In this document: one piece after another, positions 37,257 to 46,140 of the stretch
Layout: each line of letters opens with the position of its first letter
How positions within the stretch are numbered: position 1 is the stretch's first letter
NCBI GenBank assembly: GCA_003697135.1
Contig: RFGC01000012.1
Span: 22,414-86,413, forward strand
Origin: Acidobacteriota bacterium
GTDB lineage: Bacteria > Acidobacteriota > Blastocatellia > Pyrinomonadales > Pyrinomonadaceae
Direction of reading: 5' to 3'
Length of the DNA stretch: 64,000 nucleotides
Notes under the pieces: model-generated
The model's input: the letters and a program-made list of their open reading frames with translations, nothing else
Database searches by the model: none
Told to the model about the DNA's origin: nothing
Position numbers and translations under genes: made by a program

Positions 37257-39974
37257 TTATTCGATGTTATAAACAAAATTACCGTTTTGTTCGGTTGAGA
37301 CATGGATTTTGGAAATGCTCTCACCGGCAGCCATTCTGGACAAAAATTCGTTTGCCATCTCTGGCAAAAGCGTATTGTTTATGATGTTGTGGACGTTGCG
37401 CGCTCCCGAATCAACATCAGTGCATCGCTTAAGGATTGTCTCTACGACAGAATCATCGTAAGAGAATTGTGCCTTGTGATTTTCAAGCACTCTTTCGGCG
37501 ATTCTAGAAAGTTGCAGTTTGATGATAAGTCTCATTATGTCGTCTGAAATCGGATAATAAGGCACAACAGTCATCCTTCCGAGCAATGCAGGTTTGAATG
37601 CTTTCAAAAGCTCAGGCTTAATCGCTTCAAGTAGTCCATCAGGTTCAGGCTTTGTTTCCGGATCGGCGCAGAGTTTCATTATAGTGCTGCTGCCGACGTT
37701 TGAAGTGAGCAAAATGATGCAGTTTTTGAAGTCAATTTCCCTACCTTCTCCATCTTCTAGCACTCCTTTATCAAAAACCTGATAAAAAAGCTCCATAACG
37801 TCTGGGTGGGCTTTCTCGACTTCATCAAGCAAAACAACCGAGTAGGGCTTGCGTCTTACGGCTTCTGTGAGAACTCCGCCTTCTCCGTATCCGACATATC
37901 CGGGCGGCGAACCTTTCAAGCTAGAAACGGTATGAGCTTCTTGATATTCGCTCATGTTTATCGTGATTAGATTTCGCTCTCCCCCGTAGAGCGCATCTGC
38001 CAAAGCTAATGCGGTTTCAGTTTTCCCAACACCTGAAGTGCCTACAAGCAAAAATACGCCTATGGGTCTGCGTGGGTCTGTTAGTCCAGCTCTGGAAGTT
38101 TTTATTCTTTCTGCAATGAGATTGATAGCATGGTCCTGCCCGACAACTCTCTTTTTCAATGTTTCGGCAAGATTCAAAATCGCATGAATTTCATCAGCGA
38201 CCATTTTGCCTACAGGAATTCCTGTCCAGCCGGAAATAATCTCGGCTACGGTTTGAGCATTAACAACAGGTTGCATCAAAGGCGTTTCACCCTGCACCGC
38301 CTTTAATTCCTGTGTCAATCTAGCCAACTCTTTTTTGAGAAATTCGATTTCCTCGACCTTTTGAACGGCAGTTTCACCGTCACCAGTTACCGCTCCTGAA
38401 GATTCTCCGGCTCCTTCTGATAAAGCAACTTTCGATTCGAGACGATACATTTCGAGTTTGGCGCGAATGTTACGGATCTGCTCAACGAGAGTTTTTTCCT
38501 TTTCCCACTGTTCTTTGAGAGAAGCCAGCTTTTTCTCCTCTCGTTCCCTCATGGCTTTTAGTTCACTGATCCTTTCTGCATGGGAGACTCCCGTTGCCTC
38601 TTCTCTTTCAAGAGAACGAATCTCAGAATCGAGATTCTCGATTGACTTAATCGAATCTTCTATCGGAGCTGGAGTAGCGGCTTGTCCGATTGCAACTTTT
38701 GCGCATGCAGTATCCAAAACCGAAACAGCCTTGTCGGGAAGCTGTCTGCCCGTGATATAACGATGTGAGAGCTTGACGCACTCGACAATGGCTTCATCTA
38801 GAATCCTTACACCGTGGTGCTCTTCCATTTTTTCAACCAGACCACGTAGCATCGCAATCGTTTTTTCCTCGCTTGGCTCTTCAATCTTTACAACTTGAAA
38901 TCTTCTTGCCAGTGCCGCATCCTTTTCAAAATACTTTTTGTATTCGGCCCAAGTAGTAGCCGCTATCGTGCGAAGTTCACCTCTTGCAAGCGCTGGTTTC
39001 AGAAGATTTGCCGCATCGTTTTGCCCCGCTTGTCCGCCTGCACCAATCAAAGTATGAGCTTCATCTATAAACAAAATTATAGGCTGTGGCGAAGATTTAA
39101 CCTCTTCAATAACCGTCTTTAAGCGATTCTCAAACTCGCCTTTTATTCCTGCTCCTGCCTGCAAAAGCCCTAAATCCAGAGCGCGAACCGAAACATTTTT
39201 AAGCGGTTCTGGAACATCGCCTTGAGCTATTCTCAACGCAAAACCTTCGACAACAGCCGTTTTACCAACGCCTGCTTCGCCCGTCAGAATCGGATTATTT
39301 TGTCGCCTGCGCATTAGAATATCTATGATTTGGCGTATCTCGAATTCTCTGCCACGAATCGGGTCTATTTTGCCTGCACGCGCCTTCTCGGTTAAATCTT
39401 CCGTGTATTGATCTAAAGCTTTTGTCTGCCTTGCGCCTTCAGGAGAAGATGAAGGTTGCGCTCCGGCGCCTGAATCCGAAAGAGCTTTTGCCGATCTATC
39501 TTCTTTCGTCCCAGCCGTAATTTCTCTAAATTTATTTTTCAGTGACTCTACGGAAACGTTATTGAACTCACGCGAGATTTCTCGAGCAATTCTTGCAAGC
39601 CCTTCATCGCTTAGTAAAGCCAGAAGCAGATGGCCTGAACGAATCCGTGCCTCACCAAATTCAACTGAGGTAATTAACCATGCGTCTTGAAACCAACGAG
39701 GTAGCCTATCACTAAGCCCTGGTGTTCTTGAATTTCCGGTCTTGAGCCTGTTCAAAGCCGATTCAACATCCTTCGTCAAACGGTCTAAACTGCATTCGTA
39801 ATGGCGTAGAATTTTCCGAAAATCTGTGTCTTCTATCTCTAAAAGTTTTGCTAGAACATGCTCGATTTCAACATCGTAATTCGTGCGTGAAAGGCAAAGC
39901 CCTGCCGCCGCTTCTAATGCACTACGACATGTATCATTCAATTTGCCAACTAAAGATTTCAGGTTTATGTTCAT
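37257..39974 (-). CDS. clpV: T6SS sheath-disassembly ATPase ClpV/TssH
   Basis: A 905-residue double-AAA+ Clp ATPase that recycles contracted TssB/TssC sheaths. The N-domain (1-150) differs from ClpC/ClpB; AAA-1 has GEAGVGKT (232-239) and LFIDEAHTLIGAG, AAA-2 has VGTSGVGKT near residue 640 and LLDEVEKAHPD. The ClpB-type coiled-coil middle domain (about 430-540) is present. There is no VGF/IGF ClpP-docking tripeptide, and the C-terminus (SGARNVHNIINNTLLPEMA) matches ClpV rather than ClpB. Its location at the end of a complete T6SS cluster confirms the call. ATG overlaps the tssG stop by 4 bases. Confidence 0.96.
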   Translation of the reverse strand: MNINLKSLVGKLNDTCRSALEAAAGLCLSRTNYDVEIEHVLAKLLEIEDTDFRKILRHYECSLDRLTKDVESALNRLKTGNSRTPGLSDRLPRWFQDAWLITSVEFGEARIRSGHLLLALLSDEGLARIAREISREFNNVSVESLKNKFREITAGTKEDRSAKALSDSGAGAQPSSSPEGARQTKALDQYTEDLTEKARAGKIDPIRGREFEIRQIIDILMRRRQNNPILTGEAGVGKTAVVEGFALRIAQGDVPEPLKNVSVRALDLGLLQAGAGIKGEFENRLKTVIEEVKSSPQPIILFIDEAHTLIGAGGQAGQNDAANLLKPALARGELRTIAATTWAEYKKYFEKDAALARRFQVVKIEEPSEEKTIAMLRGLVEKMEEHHGVRILDEAIVECVKLSHRYITGRQLPDKAVSVLDTACAKVAIGQAATPAPIEDSIKSIENLDSEIRSLEREEATGVSHAERISELKAMREREEKKLASLKEQWEKEKTLVEQIRNIRAKLEMYRLESKVALSEGAGESSGAVTGDGETAVQKVEEIEFLKKELARLTQELKAVQGETPLMQPVVNAQTVAEIISGWTGIPVGKMVADEIHAILNLAETLKKRVVGQDHAINLIAERIKTSRAGLTDPRRPIGVFLLVGTSGVGKTETALALADALYGGERNLITINMSEYQEAHTVSSLKGSPPGYVGYGEGGVLTEAVRRKPYSVVLLDEVEKAHPDVMELFYQVFDKGVLEDGEGREIDFKNCIILLTSNVGSSTIMKLCADPETKPEPDGLLEAIKPELLKAFKPALLGRMTVVPYYPISDDIMRLIIKLQLSRIAERVLENHKAQFSYDDSVVETILKRCTDVDSGARNVHNIINNTLLPEMANEFLSRMAAGESISKIHVSTEQNGNFVYNIE

Positions 39975-41005
39975 ACCTTTTCTCCTTTTGTCTTTTTTAT
40001 CTTTAAAATGAGTTGCTCATCGTCATGTGTAAAAGGTTTTGATTTCAGAAAACTCGTCCAACCAAGCATTGGACGACGTTTTGCCCTTGTCGTCAAGATA
40101 GTGCTTGGAACTTCCTTTGCTTTGAGTTTCAACTGAACATCAAAATCAAGCTCTATTCCTACAACAAACTTGATTATTTCCCACAAAGGTTTATGGGCAT
40201 TTCCAACGGGCAAAAATGCCTGAAATTTCTTAAAATCAATCGGGCCAATGCGAAGGCGAAACTTCGATTGATTATCCCAAATTTTCGTCCCAATAACCGC
40301 ATTCACTCCGAGAAGATTGTTACTCTGTCCTAATTTTGTCGCATTTTCTTCACCTAGTTCTATCCATTCACCTTGAAATTGCAAAACTTCGACGGGAACA
40401 TCGAAATAATCAGAAATTATATTTTTCAGTGCAACCGCAGAGTGTGGTTTTTGAGCTATCAAACCTGCATAAGGCAACAGCGCTTCATCATCAATTCCCA
40501 TTCGACCTGGACGCAGTCCATCAGTTCCCAATCCTATTAGACAAAATAAATAGTAAGTAAAATTGTCATTGCCGTGTTCGTAATTGATAGCAGGTTTGTA
40601 TTTCTCCCAAGCTCTGTAAAAGAGCGAAACCGCTCGGTGAGTAAATATATCAAGGAAACTCCAAAGCGCCGTATCTCCGTAACGCGCGCGTTCTGCGGCT
40701 AGTTCTGAATACCGTATGGGCATTGCTCCAAGCAGTCCCAACATGCCCATGAAGTTTATGGTGACTTCTGGAATCTCATCATCGTTTAAACGAACTTCCT
40801 GCACTTCACTTGCAGGAAACTCAAAACTCAAACTCGAACGAAATCTCGCTATTTCCTCTTCGGGTAAAACACCATAGCGCCCTACAGGTTTGCGCTCTTT
40901 TAGAGCCTTTTCCAGAAGTCGCACTAGTTGAAAGAACTCAAACTTGTAAGGTTCTTCAAGAACTTTCTGAATCAGTGCATTTTTGTTGGAGTAACTATCG
41001 TTCAT
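39971..41005 (-). CDS. tssG: T6SS baseplate protein TssG
   Basis: TssG (ImpH/VasB family), a wedge component of the baseplate built with TssF and TssE. Recognised by YKFEFFQLVRLLEK, NFMGMLGLLGAMPIRYSE, the ERARYGDTALWSFLDIFTHR block and SLFYRAWEKYKPAI. ATG 41005 (MNDSYSNKN, 344 residues) is preferred to TTG 41035. It follows tssF by about 50 bases and overlaps clpV at its stop. Confidence 0.95.
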   Translation of the reverse strand: MNDSYSNKNALIQKVLEEPYKFEFFQLVRLLEKALKERKPVGRYGVLPEEEIARFRSSLSFEFPASEVQEVRLNDDEIPEVTINFMGMLGLLGAMPIRYSELAAERARYGDTALWSFLDIFTHRAVSLFYRAWEKYKPAINYEHGNDNFTYYLFCLIGLGTDGLRPGRMGIDDEALLPYAGLIAQKPHSAVALKNIISDYFDVPVEVLQFQGEWIELGEENATKLGQSNNLLGVNAVIGTKIWDNQSKFRLRIGPIDFKKFQAFLPVGNAHKPLWEIIKFVVGIELDFDVQLKLKAKEVPSTILTTRAKRRPMLGWTSFLKSKPFTHDDEQLILKIKKTKGEKV

Positions 41006-41057
41006 TTTAGCTCTATCAACCTTCGTGTTCTCCAACCGTAAGGCCGTTTTTATTTCC

Positions 41058-42941
41058 CTAGATCAAAACTGCTTCACCAGCTCTTGGCGGAAAGCGTTTG
41101 ATTATGCCCTCACGTTGTTTTGAAGTCACAACAAGTTCATTAAAAGAATTTACAGAAACATAAAGCCCAAGAAAACGCTCCAAAACACATGCAAAAAGAT
41201 AAAGTCCGCTCCCCACCAATTCGGCTTCATCAAATTCCAAAGTGGTTTCTATACCTCGAACATAGCCTGCACCTATCCTGTCACCAATTTGGCGAATTAT
41301 CTTTCTGCTTTTGATACCAGTTAAGCTAAGTATCTGCTTGCGAACAAAACTAGAATCGGTGAAATTATAGAGATTAAGGATTTCTCGTAAGGCTTCTGGT
41401 TTTCCGTTTTCATCTTCAGTTATTGAAAGATGGTTTAAGGTTAGATGAGAAATGAGTCGCCATTGCAAAGCTCGTCTTAAAGGCGGACGCAAAGTTGCTG
41501 TGGGCTTTGTTAAACACTTCACGCGCGACAAAATCACAGGACTTTCAACTTCAAAGTCATTACCCCTACCGCCGAACGGAAGTTTTGCAGGTAAGTCACG
41601 ATTAGTGCATGTAAGCCTAACGCTTATAATCTCTTCCGAAGGTAAACACGGATTAAAATTCATGTCAACAAAACTTATAAAAACTTCTGTTCCTTCATCA
41701 TGCTGCGAACTTCTTCGAGTTGCATACCAGAAAGCTTTTTCCATTTGCTCGCCGTAAGAATGTTTGATCGAATAAAAAGGCGAGTAGGTGCGAATCTTTC
41801 CACTCGTTGGATCAGTAGCAAAAACCTCATCAATCGAATAAACCTCAGTTGCGTTCTGTCTGTGGACATCGCTTACTACTTGGTATTCATACTTTTGATG
41901 CGAAAGATAAATGGGATCAGCAGTTTGCTCAAACAGATTGACCACAGGCGAAGCACCGATAGTGAAAGTCTGATTAGTTATCTCACCAACCGGCGGAGTT
42001 ATATCTTTCAGATGAATTATAATGTCAAAGTAAGTCTCGAACTTTTTCTGTATGGCAGTATCTAAACCATAAACATCGAAGAACAAAAATTTCTGCGGAA
42101 ACGCAAAATATTCCGTTAAAAGTCTGTATCCCTGAAAACTGCGTTTAGTGTATGGCAATATGGCTTCGTCTTCTGCAAATCCAACTTGTTTTATGTTATC
42201 GGGAGTTAGGATAACTGGTTCAATCGGTTTTAGCTGTATGTTTGTGAGAGTAAGAATGGTTTTATCACCAAGCGGCGGTTCTTTAGCTCTGAATTCTACA
42301 GCAGTTGCATTGTTAAAGAGAAACTCATAAAGCGGATAGACTATTTGCGGAGCATCATTCAAATAAAACCTTATAAACTTTGGAAGCTTCTCTGTTTCGC
42401 CTTCTCGAAATTCCTTGAGTTTTCCGTCACCGTAACACTTGAGACTTATTCGTAGCTGAGCCTTTGACAGCCTACCGCGTGAATCCGGTGGTGCTGAAGA
42501 TTCCAAACCAGCAGATATTATTTCCAGCGGGAAAAGATAAGTATCATAACAAGTTCGGAATCTGCAATGGGTTCCTTCGACAGGACGAGAATAAAGTTTT
42601 GTCCCGCGCGGTATCTTCTGAACTGATGTTAGTTTATCATTGGGATTTCCATAAACGAATTGCACAATCGCCATCGAAGGGATAGGAGCAAGATAATGAG
42701 GGTAAAGAACGTTCAGGAATGACTCTGTAATTTCAGGAAATTCATCAGCCAGCTTTAGGTGAATTCGCGCCGAAAGAAAAGCAAAAGCTTCAATGATTCT
42801 TTCAACATGCGGGTCTTCAGTTTTATCTTCTTCAAGTAGTAGTCTAGATGCAATCTTCGGATACTTACGAGCAAACTCCGCTCCCATTTTCCGAAGAAAC
42901 AGAAGTTCACTCTCGTAAAAACCTAATAGTTCGTCGCGCAT
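41058..42941 (-). CDS. tssF: T6SS baseplate protein TssF
   Basis: TssF (ImpG/VasA family), the main wedge protein of the baseplate, full-length at 627 residues. Identified by the N-terminus MRDELLGFYESELLFLRKMG, the region HVERIIEAFAFLSARIHLKL and FPEITESFLNVLYPHYLAPI, and the RALQWRLISHLTLNHLSI block in the C-terminal half. It starts 3 bases after tssE, so the two are translationally linked. Confidence 0.96.
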   Translation of the reverse strand: MRDELLGFYESELLFLRKMGAEFARKYPKIASRLLLEEDKTEDPHVERIIEAFAFLSARIHLKLADEFPEITESFLNVLYPHYLAPIPSMAIVQFVYGNPNDKLTSVQKIPRGTKLYSRPVEGTHCRFRTCYDTYLFPLEIISAGLESSAPPDSRGRLSKAQLRISLKCYGDGKLKEFREGETEKLPKFIRFYLNDAPQIVYPLYEFLFNNATAVEFRAKEPPLGDKTILTLTNIQLKPIEPVILTPDNIKQVGFAEDEAILPYTKRSFQGYRLLTEYFAFPQKFLFFDVYGLDTAIQKKFETYFDIIIHLKDITPPVGEITNQTFTIGASPVVNLFEQTADPIYLSHQKYEYQVVSDVHRQNATEVYSIDEVFATDPTSGKIRTYSPFYSIKHSYGEQMEKAFWYATRRSSQHDEGTEVFISFVDMNFNPCLPSEEIISVRLTCTNRDLPAKLPFGGRGNDFEVESPVILSRVKCLTKPTATLRPPLRRALQWRLISHLTLNHLSITEDENGKPEALREILNLYNFTDSSFVRKQILSLTGIKSRKIIRQIGDRIGAGYVRGIETTLEFDEAELVGSGLYLFACVLERFLGLYVSVNSFNELVVTSKQREGIIKRFPPRAGEAVLI

Positions 42942-42944
42942 CTT

Positions 42945-43427
42945 TCAAGCTTCTTTGACATCGAAAGAACCTCTACCAAGTTGCAAGATTGTATCGAAAA
43001 CAACAGGCTCCGGCACTGGTTCTATCTTTAGTTCAGCTTCTATGCGAAATTTTATTGTTTTATCAACATCAGAAAATGGCTCTAAAGTAACTCTCAAGTT
43101 GCTAAGGCGTGGCTCGTAAGTTTTGATTGCATTTTCAATTGCTTTCGTTAAACGCATCTGTTCATTTTTGCTTCTGATTCCAACACCTGTGAAATCTGGA
43201 AGTCCATACATCAAAACCGATTTGTAAAGCTCCTGACTTGAATCGCTAACAAATAGATGACATCTTGTATTTAATAACCACTCCAAATCACGCCTTACTA
43301 GTTGCTTGAACTCGCGCAAACTCTTGAGCCGAGACTTTGGCGATTCCTGCAAGAGTTTCGGCTCAAAGTCAATTAGTCTATCCAAAATGGAAGGTGTTAT
43401 TTTGATCTCTTTATTGAGACTAGGCAT
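42945..43427 (-). CDS. tssE: T6SS baseplate protein TssE (gp25-like)
   Basis: A 160-residue GPW/gp25-family protein that joins the baseplate hub to the sheath. The gp25 core is visible as FKQLVRRDLEWLLNTRCH, SVLMYGLPDFTGVGI and AIENAIKTYEPRLSNLRV. ATG 43427 is chosen over TTG 43436 and GTG 43433, but the SD is poor. The start lies 11 bases after a strong hairpin (43439-43474), so its expression relative to hcp is probably reduced by that element. Confidence 0.93.
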   Translation of the reverse strand: MPSLNKEIKITPSILDRLIDFEPKLLQESPKSRLKSLREFKQLVRRDLEWLLNTRCHLFVSDSSQELYKSVLMYGLPDFTGVGIRSKNEQMRLTKAIENAIKTYEPRLSNLRVTLEPFSDVDKTIKFRIEAELKIEPVPEPVVFDTILQLGRGSFDVKEA

Positions 43428-43438
43428 AGTCACCAAAA

Positions 43439-43474
43439 GTCTGCTATTCCGGCTTCGTAACCAGAATAGCAGAC
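43439..43474 (-). terminator. Hairpin between hcp and tssE (attenuator-like)
   Basis: Perfect 11-bp inverted repeat, GTCTGCTATTC (43439-43449) and GAATAGCAGAC (43464-43474), loop of 14 bases. On the transcribed strand it is followed by only TTTT, so a leaky terminator or RNA-processing site is more likely than a full stop. The loop CGGCTT can also pair with AAGCCG at 43480-43485, an alternative fold that would disrupt the stem. Confidence 0.65.
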
Positions 43475-43495
43475 TGATAAAGCCGATACAGCTTT

Positions 43496-43990
43496 TTAAG
43501 CGCCAGCTCCTTCAACTGCCTTGACGTCGTAACTAACTGTGTTAGTTAAGGACACAGTTCCGTCAGGCTTTTGTTGATAGTATTCATGGGTGATTTTTGT
43601 AAAGTTGAAGCTAATTTGTTCAATGGGAAGTGAATCACCTCCACTACCAGTTTGAAAAGAAGAGATAACCAGATCATTAAAAATAACCTTGTAGTAAGTG
43701 TATGGTCTGCCATCACCGCCAGTCTTGCGGCAAGTCAAGACAGCTTCTTTAATGTGGTTACCCTTGCAGCAAGCCAAAAACAACTGTGGGCTGGCTTTTC
43801 CATTTTGAACTGTAAAATGGAAGTCCTGAAGATGAGCTTTACCAGTTCCAAGCCCTGTTCCTATCGCAGCAGAACCTGAGTTTGTCACTCCAAAAGACCA
43901 TGATTCAATTTGTATTTGCTTCTCGAAGCCTTTTGCTTCGCATTCACCCTCAATTCCGTCGATCTTTAAGTAAAAATCAGCTCTAGCCAT
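43496..43990 (-). CDS. hcp: T6SS inner-tube protein Hcp/TssD
   Basis: A 164-residue Hcp that stacks as hexamers to form the inner tube and is secreted in large amounts. The fold is recognised from ADFYLKIDGIEGECEAKGFEK, IESWSFGVTNS, DFHFTVQNGKASPQLFLAC and the C-terminal IEQISFNFTKITHEYYQQ. ATG 43990 has a GGAG about 13 bases upstream. The gene is separated from tssC by 109 bases and from tssE by 68 bases, unlike the other tss genes, and each gap holds a hairpin, which fits separate control of an abundant protein. Confidence 0.96.
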   Translation of the reverse strand: MARADFYLKIDGIEGECEAKGFEKQIQIESWSFGVTNSGSAAIGTGLGTGKAHLQDFHFTVQNGKASPQLFLACCKGNHIKEAVLTCRKTGGDGRPYTYYKVIFNDLVISSFQTGSGGDSLPIEQISFNFTKITHEYYQQKPDGTVSLTNTVSYDVKAVEGAGA

Positions 43991-44023
43991 ATTTTCTTTA
44001 TTTCTCCTTTCTTTATTTTTGCG

Positions 44024-44042
44024 GTGTAACGCAAGGTTACAC
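44024..44042 (-). promoter_or_regulatory. Hairpin upstream of hcp
   Basis: Inverted repeat GTGTAAC (44024-44030) / GTTACAC (44036-44042) with a 5-base loop, 33 bases before the hcp start codon and before its SD. It could be a 5' mRNA stabiliser, a processing site or a protein-binding palindrome. No T-run follows, so it is not a standard terminator. Confidence 0.6.
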
Positions 44043-44099
44043 TCTTAATTGACCGAAAGATTCAGAAATTTTGCAAAATATCTTGCGAGTTTATTGATT

Positions 44100-45602
44100 T
44101 TATTTCGCCGGAGGCGGAAGTTCTGCCACTAGCCTGAGCGAAACAGCAAGTTCATCAAGTTGAAAGTGCGGACGCAAATAAGCAACAGCTCTATAGGCTC
44201 CGGGCTTTCCGGGTATTTCCATCACATCAACTCTTGCCTCTCGCAAAGGATATTTCGCTTTTTGTTCTTGCGGAGCAACGTCGTTTTCGAGCACGTATTT
44301 GTTTATCCAGCGATTTAGGAATATCTCGCACTCTTTTCGCGACATGAAAGAGCCAATTTTGTCGCGCATCATCGCCTTTAGGTAATGCGCAAAGCGAGAA
44401 ACAGCAAAAATGTATTGAAGTTGCGCTGATAATCTCGCATTTGCGTTTGCCTGATCAGTGTCGTACTTCTTCGGTTTATTGCAAGACTGCACCGAGAAAA
44501 ACGCCGCATAATCGGTGTTCTTACAATGCACTAGCGGTATGAAGCCACTATCGGCAAGTTCTTTTTCGCGGCGGTCGGTTATTGCTATCTCAGTTGGGCA
44601 TTTCATGGCAACTTCGCCTTCATCGGTTTCAAAAGTGTGAGTCGGCAAGTCCTGCACCAAACCGCCTCCCTCAACTCCTCTGATTGCAACACACCATCCA
44701 TACATTGAAAAAGCCTCTGTCAATCTAGTTGCAAAAGCATAAGCTGCATTGCCCCAGAGATACTTTTTGTTGTCTTTACCGTCAACATCTTCTTCAAAAC
44801 GGAAAGTCTCCGTAGGTTTAGTCGCCGAGCTGTAAGGCTCACGTAGTAAGATATGCGGCAGCACTAATCCAACATATCGAGAATCTTCTGATTCTCGGAA
44901 ACTACGCCACTTCATGTATTCGGTTCTATCGAAGATTTTTGCTATATCTCTAACCTCTGTCATCTCGCTGAAAGAATCCCAACCGAACATTTGCGGAGAT
45001 GCGGCGCTAATAAATGGCGCATGTGCCGCAGCAGCAACTTGGGCAATTTTTTCAAGTAGCGTCAAATCCTGCGGATTATTTCCAAATTCGTAATCACCGA
45101 TTATGGCACCATAAGGTTCGCCACCAAAAGTGCCGTATTCTTCTTCATAGATTTTCTTGAAAAGAGCCGATTGATCAAACTCTAAGGCTCTTTCAAAATC
45201 TTTGAGAAGCTCTTTTTTGGTAGCGTGCATGACACGAATCTTTAGTTGCGGTCCAGTCAAACTGTTCTTGACTAAATAATGGAGCCCGCGCCATGATGCT
45301 TCGAGTCTTTGAAACGCTTCATGATGCATGATTTCATTGAGTTGAGCCGAGATCAATCTATCAATTTCAGCAATGCGGGCATTTATGGCAACATCCATGT
45401 TCTTGGAAAGTTTTAATTCGCCCGACATTACTTGATTGACGAACTCGGCTATCATGTCTTTGGCTTCTTCCTTTTGATATTCGTCTCTTGCGAGCTTCGC
45501 TTCAGTTAGAATTTGATCTAGCAAACTCACTTCCTGAGTTTGCTCTACAGTTTGCTCTACACTCGAAGGAGTGGTTTCTTTAGCTTTTTCTGTCATGTTC
45601 AT
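44100..45602 (-). CDS. tssC: T6SS sheath large subunit TssC/VipB
   Basis: A 500-residue sheath protein that pairs with TssB in the contractile tail sheath. Diagnostic stretches are HEAFQRLEASWRGLHYLVKN, YGAIIGDYEF, RDIAKIFDRTEYMKWRSFRE, VGLVLPHILLREPY, the GNAAYAFATRLTEAF block and NRWINKYVLEN. The start ATG overlaps the tssB stop by 4 bases, so TssB and TssC are coupled at a fixed ratio. Confidence 0.97.
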   Translation of the reverse strand: MNMTEKAKETTPSSVEQTVEQTQEVSLLDQILTEAKLARDEYQKEEAKDMIAEFVNQVMSGELKLSKNMDVAINARIAEIDRLISAQLNEIMHHEAFQRLEASWRGLHYLVKNSLTGPQLKIRVMHATKKELLKDFERALEFDQSALFKKIYEEEYGTFGGEPYGAIIGDYEFGNNPQDLTLLEKIAQVAAAAHAPFISAASPQMFGWDSFSEMTEVRDIAKIFDRTEYMKWRSFRESEDSRYVGLVLPHILLREPYSSATKPTETFRFEEDVDGKDNKKYLWGNAAYAFATRLTEAFSMYGWCVAIRGVEGGGLVQDLPTHTFETDEGEVAMKCPTEIAITDRREKELADSGFIPLVHCKNTDYAAFFSVQSCNKPKKYDTDQANANARLSAQLQYIFAVSRFAHYLKAMMRDKIGSFMSRKECEIFLNRWINKYVLENDVAPQEQKAKYPLREARVDVMEIPGKPGAYRAVAYLRPHFQLDELAVSLRLVAELPPPAK

Positions 45603-46123
45603 TCACCCTCCTTTTCTCCTGATTGCAAACCGAGTGCTTCGCTCAGTTGCTTCTGCTTCTCGGTGTTTGTAATGATTTCCTCTAGAATAGATTCCAGCTT
45701 TTCGTTACCGTCCATCTTCGACCTCAAATCAGCAAGTTTACGTCTTGCTTCGACAAGTTTGCGCAAAGGCTCAACCTGCTGAACTATGTTATCAGGCTCA
45801 AAATCTTCGATACTACTGAAACGAAGTTCCACGCCTATTTTACTTCCGTCATTTTGCAGTTTGTTCTCAACACTAAAGGCAAGCCGTGGCTTCATTCCGG
45901 CAAGCACTTGATTAAAGTTATCAGCATCAATTTCAATGAACTTGCGATTCTTCAAAGGCGGAAGCGGTTCTTCGGGATTTCCAACAAAATCCCCAATAAC
46001 ACCTATAACAAACGGCAATTCCTTCATTTGAATCGCTCCACCAACTTCAACATCGTAGGTTATTTGAACTCTTGGCGGACGAACTCTTGCTATTTTGTGT
46101 TGCAAGCTTTCTTTTGTAGGCAT
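45599..46123 (-). CDS. tssB: T6SS sheath small subunit TssB/VipA
   Basis: A 174-residue TssB. It shows the ARVRPPRVQITYDVEVGGAI N-terminus, FVIGVIGDFVG, RKFIEIDADNFNQVLAGMKP and a C-terminal helical tail where TssC and ClpV contacts are expected. Length is normal. It follows tssA by 17 bases. Confidence 0.97.
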   Translation of the reverse strand: MPTKESLQHKIARVRPPRVQITYDVEVGGAIQMKELPFVIGVIGDFVGNPEEPLPPLKNRKFIEIDADNFNQVLAGMKPRLAFSVENKLQNDGSKIGVELRFSSIEDFEPDNIVQQVEPLRKLVEARRKLADLRSKMDGNEKLESILEEIITNTEKQKQLSEALGLQSGEKEGE

Positions 46124-46140
46124 AATTTTCCATCTCCTTT

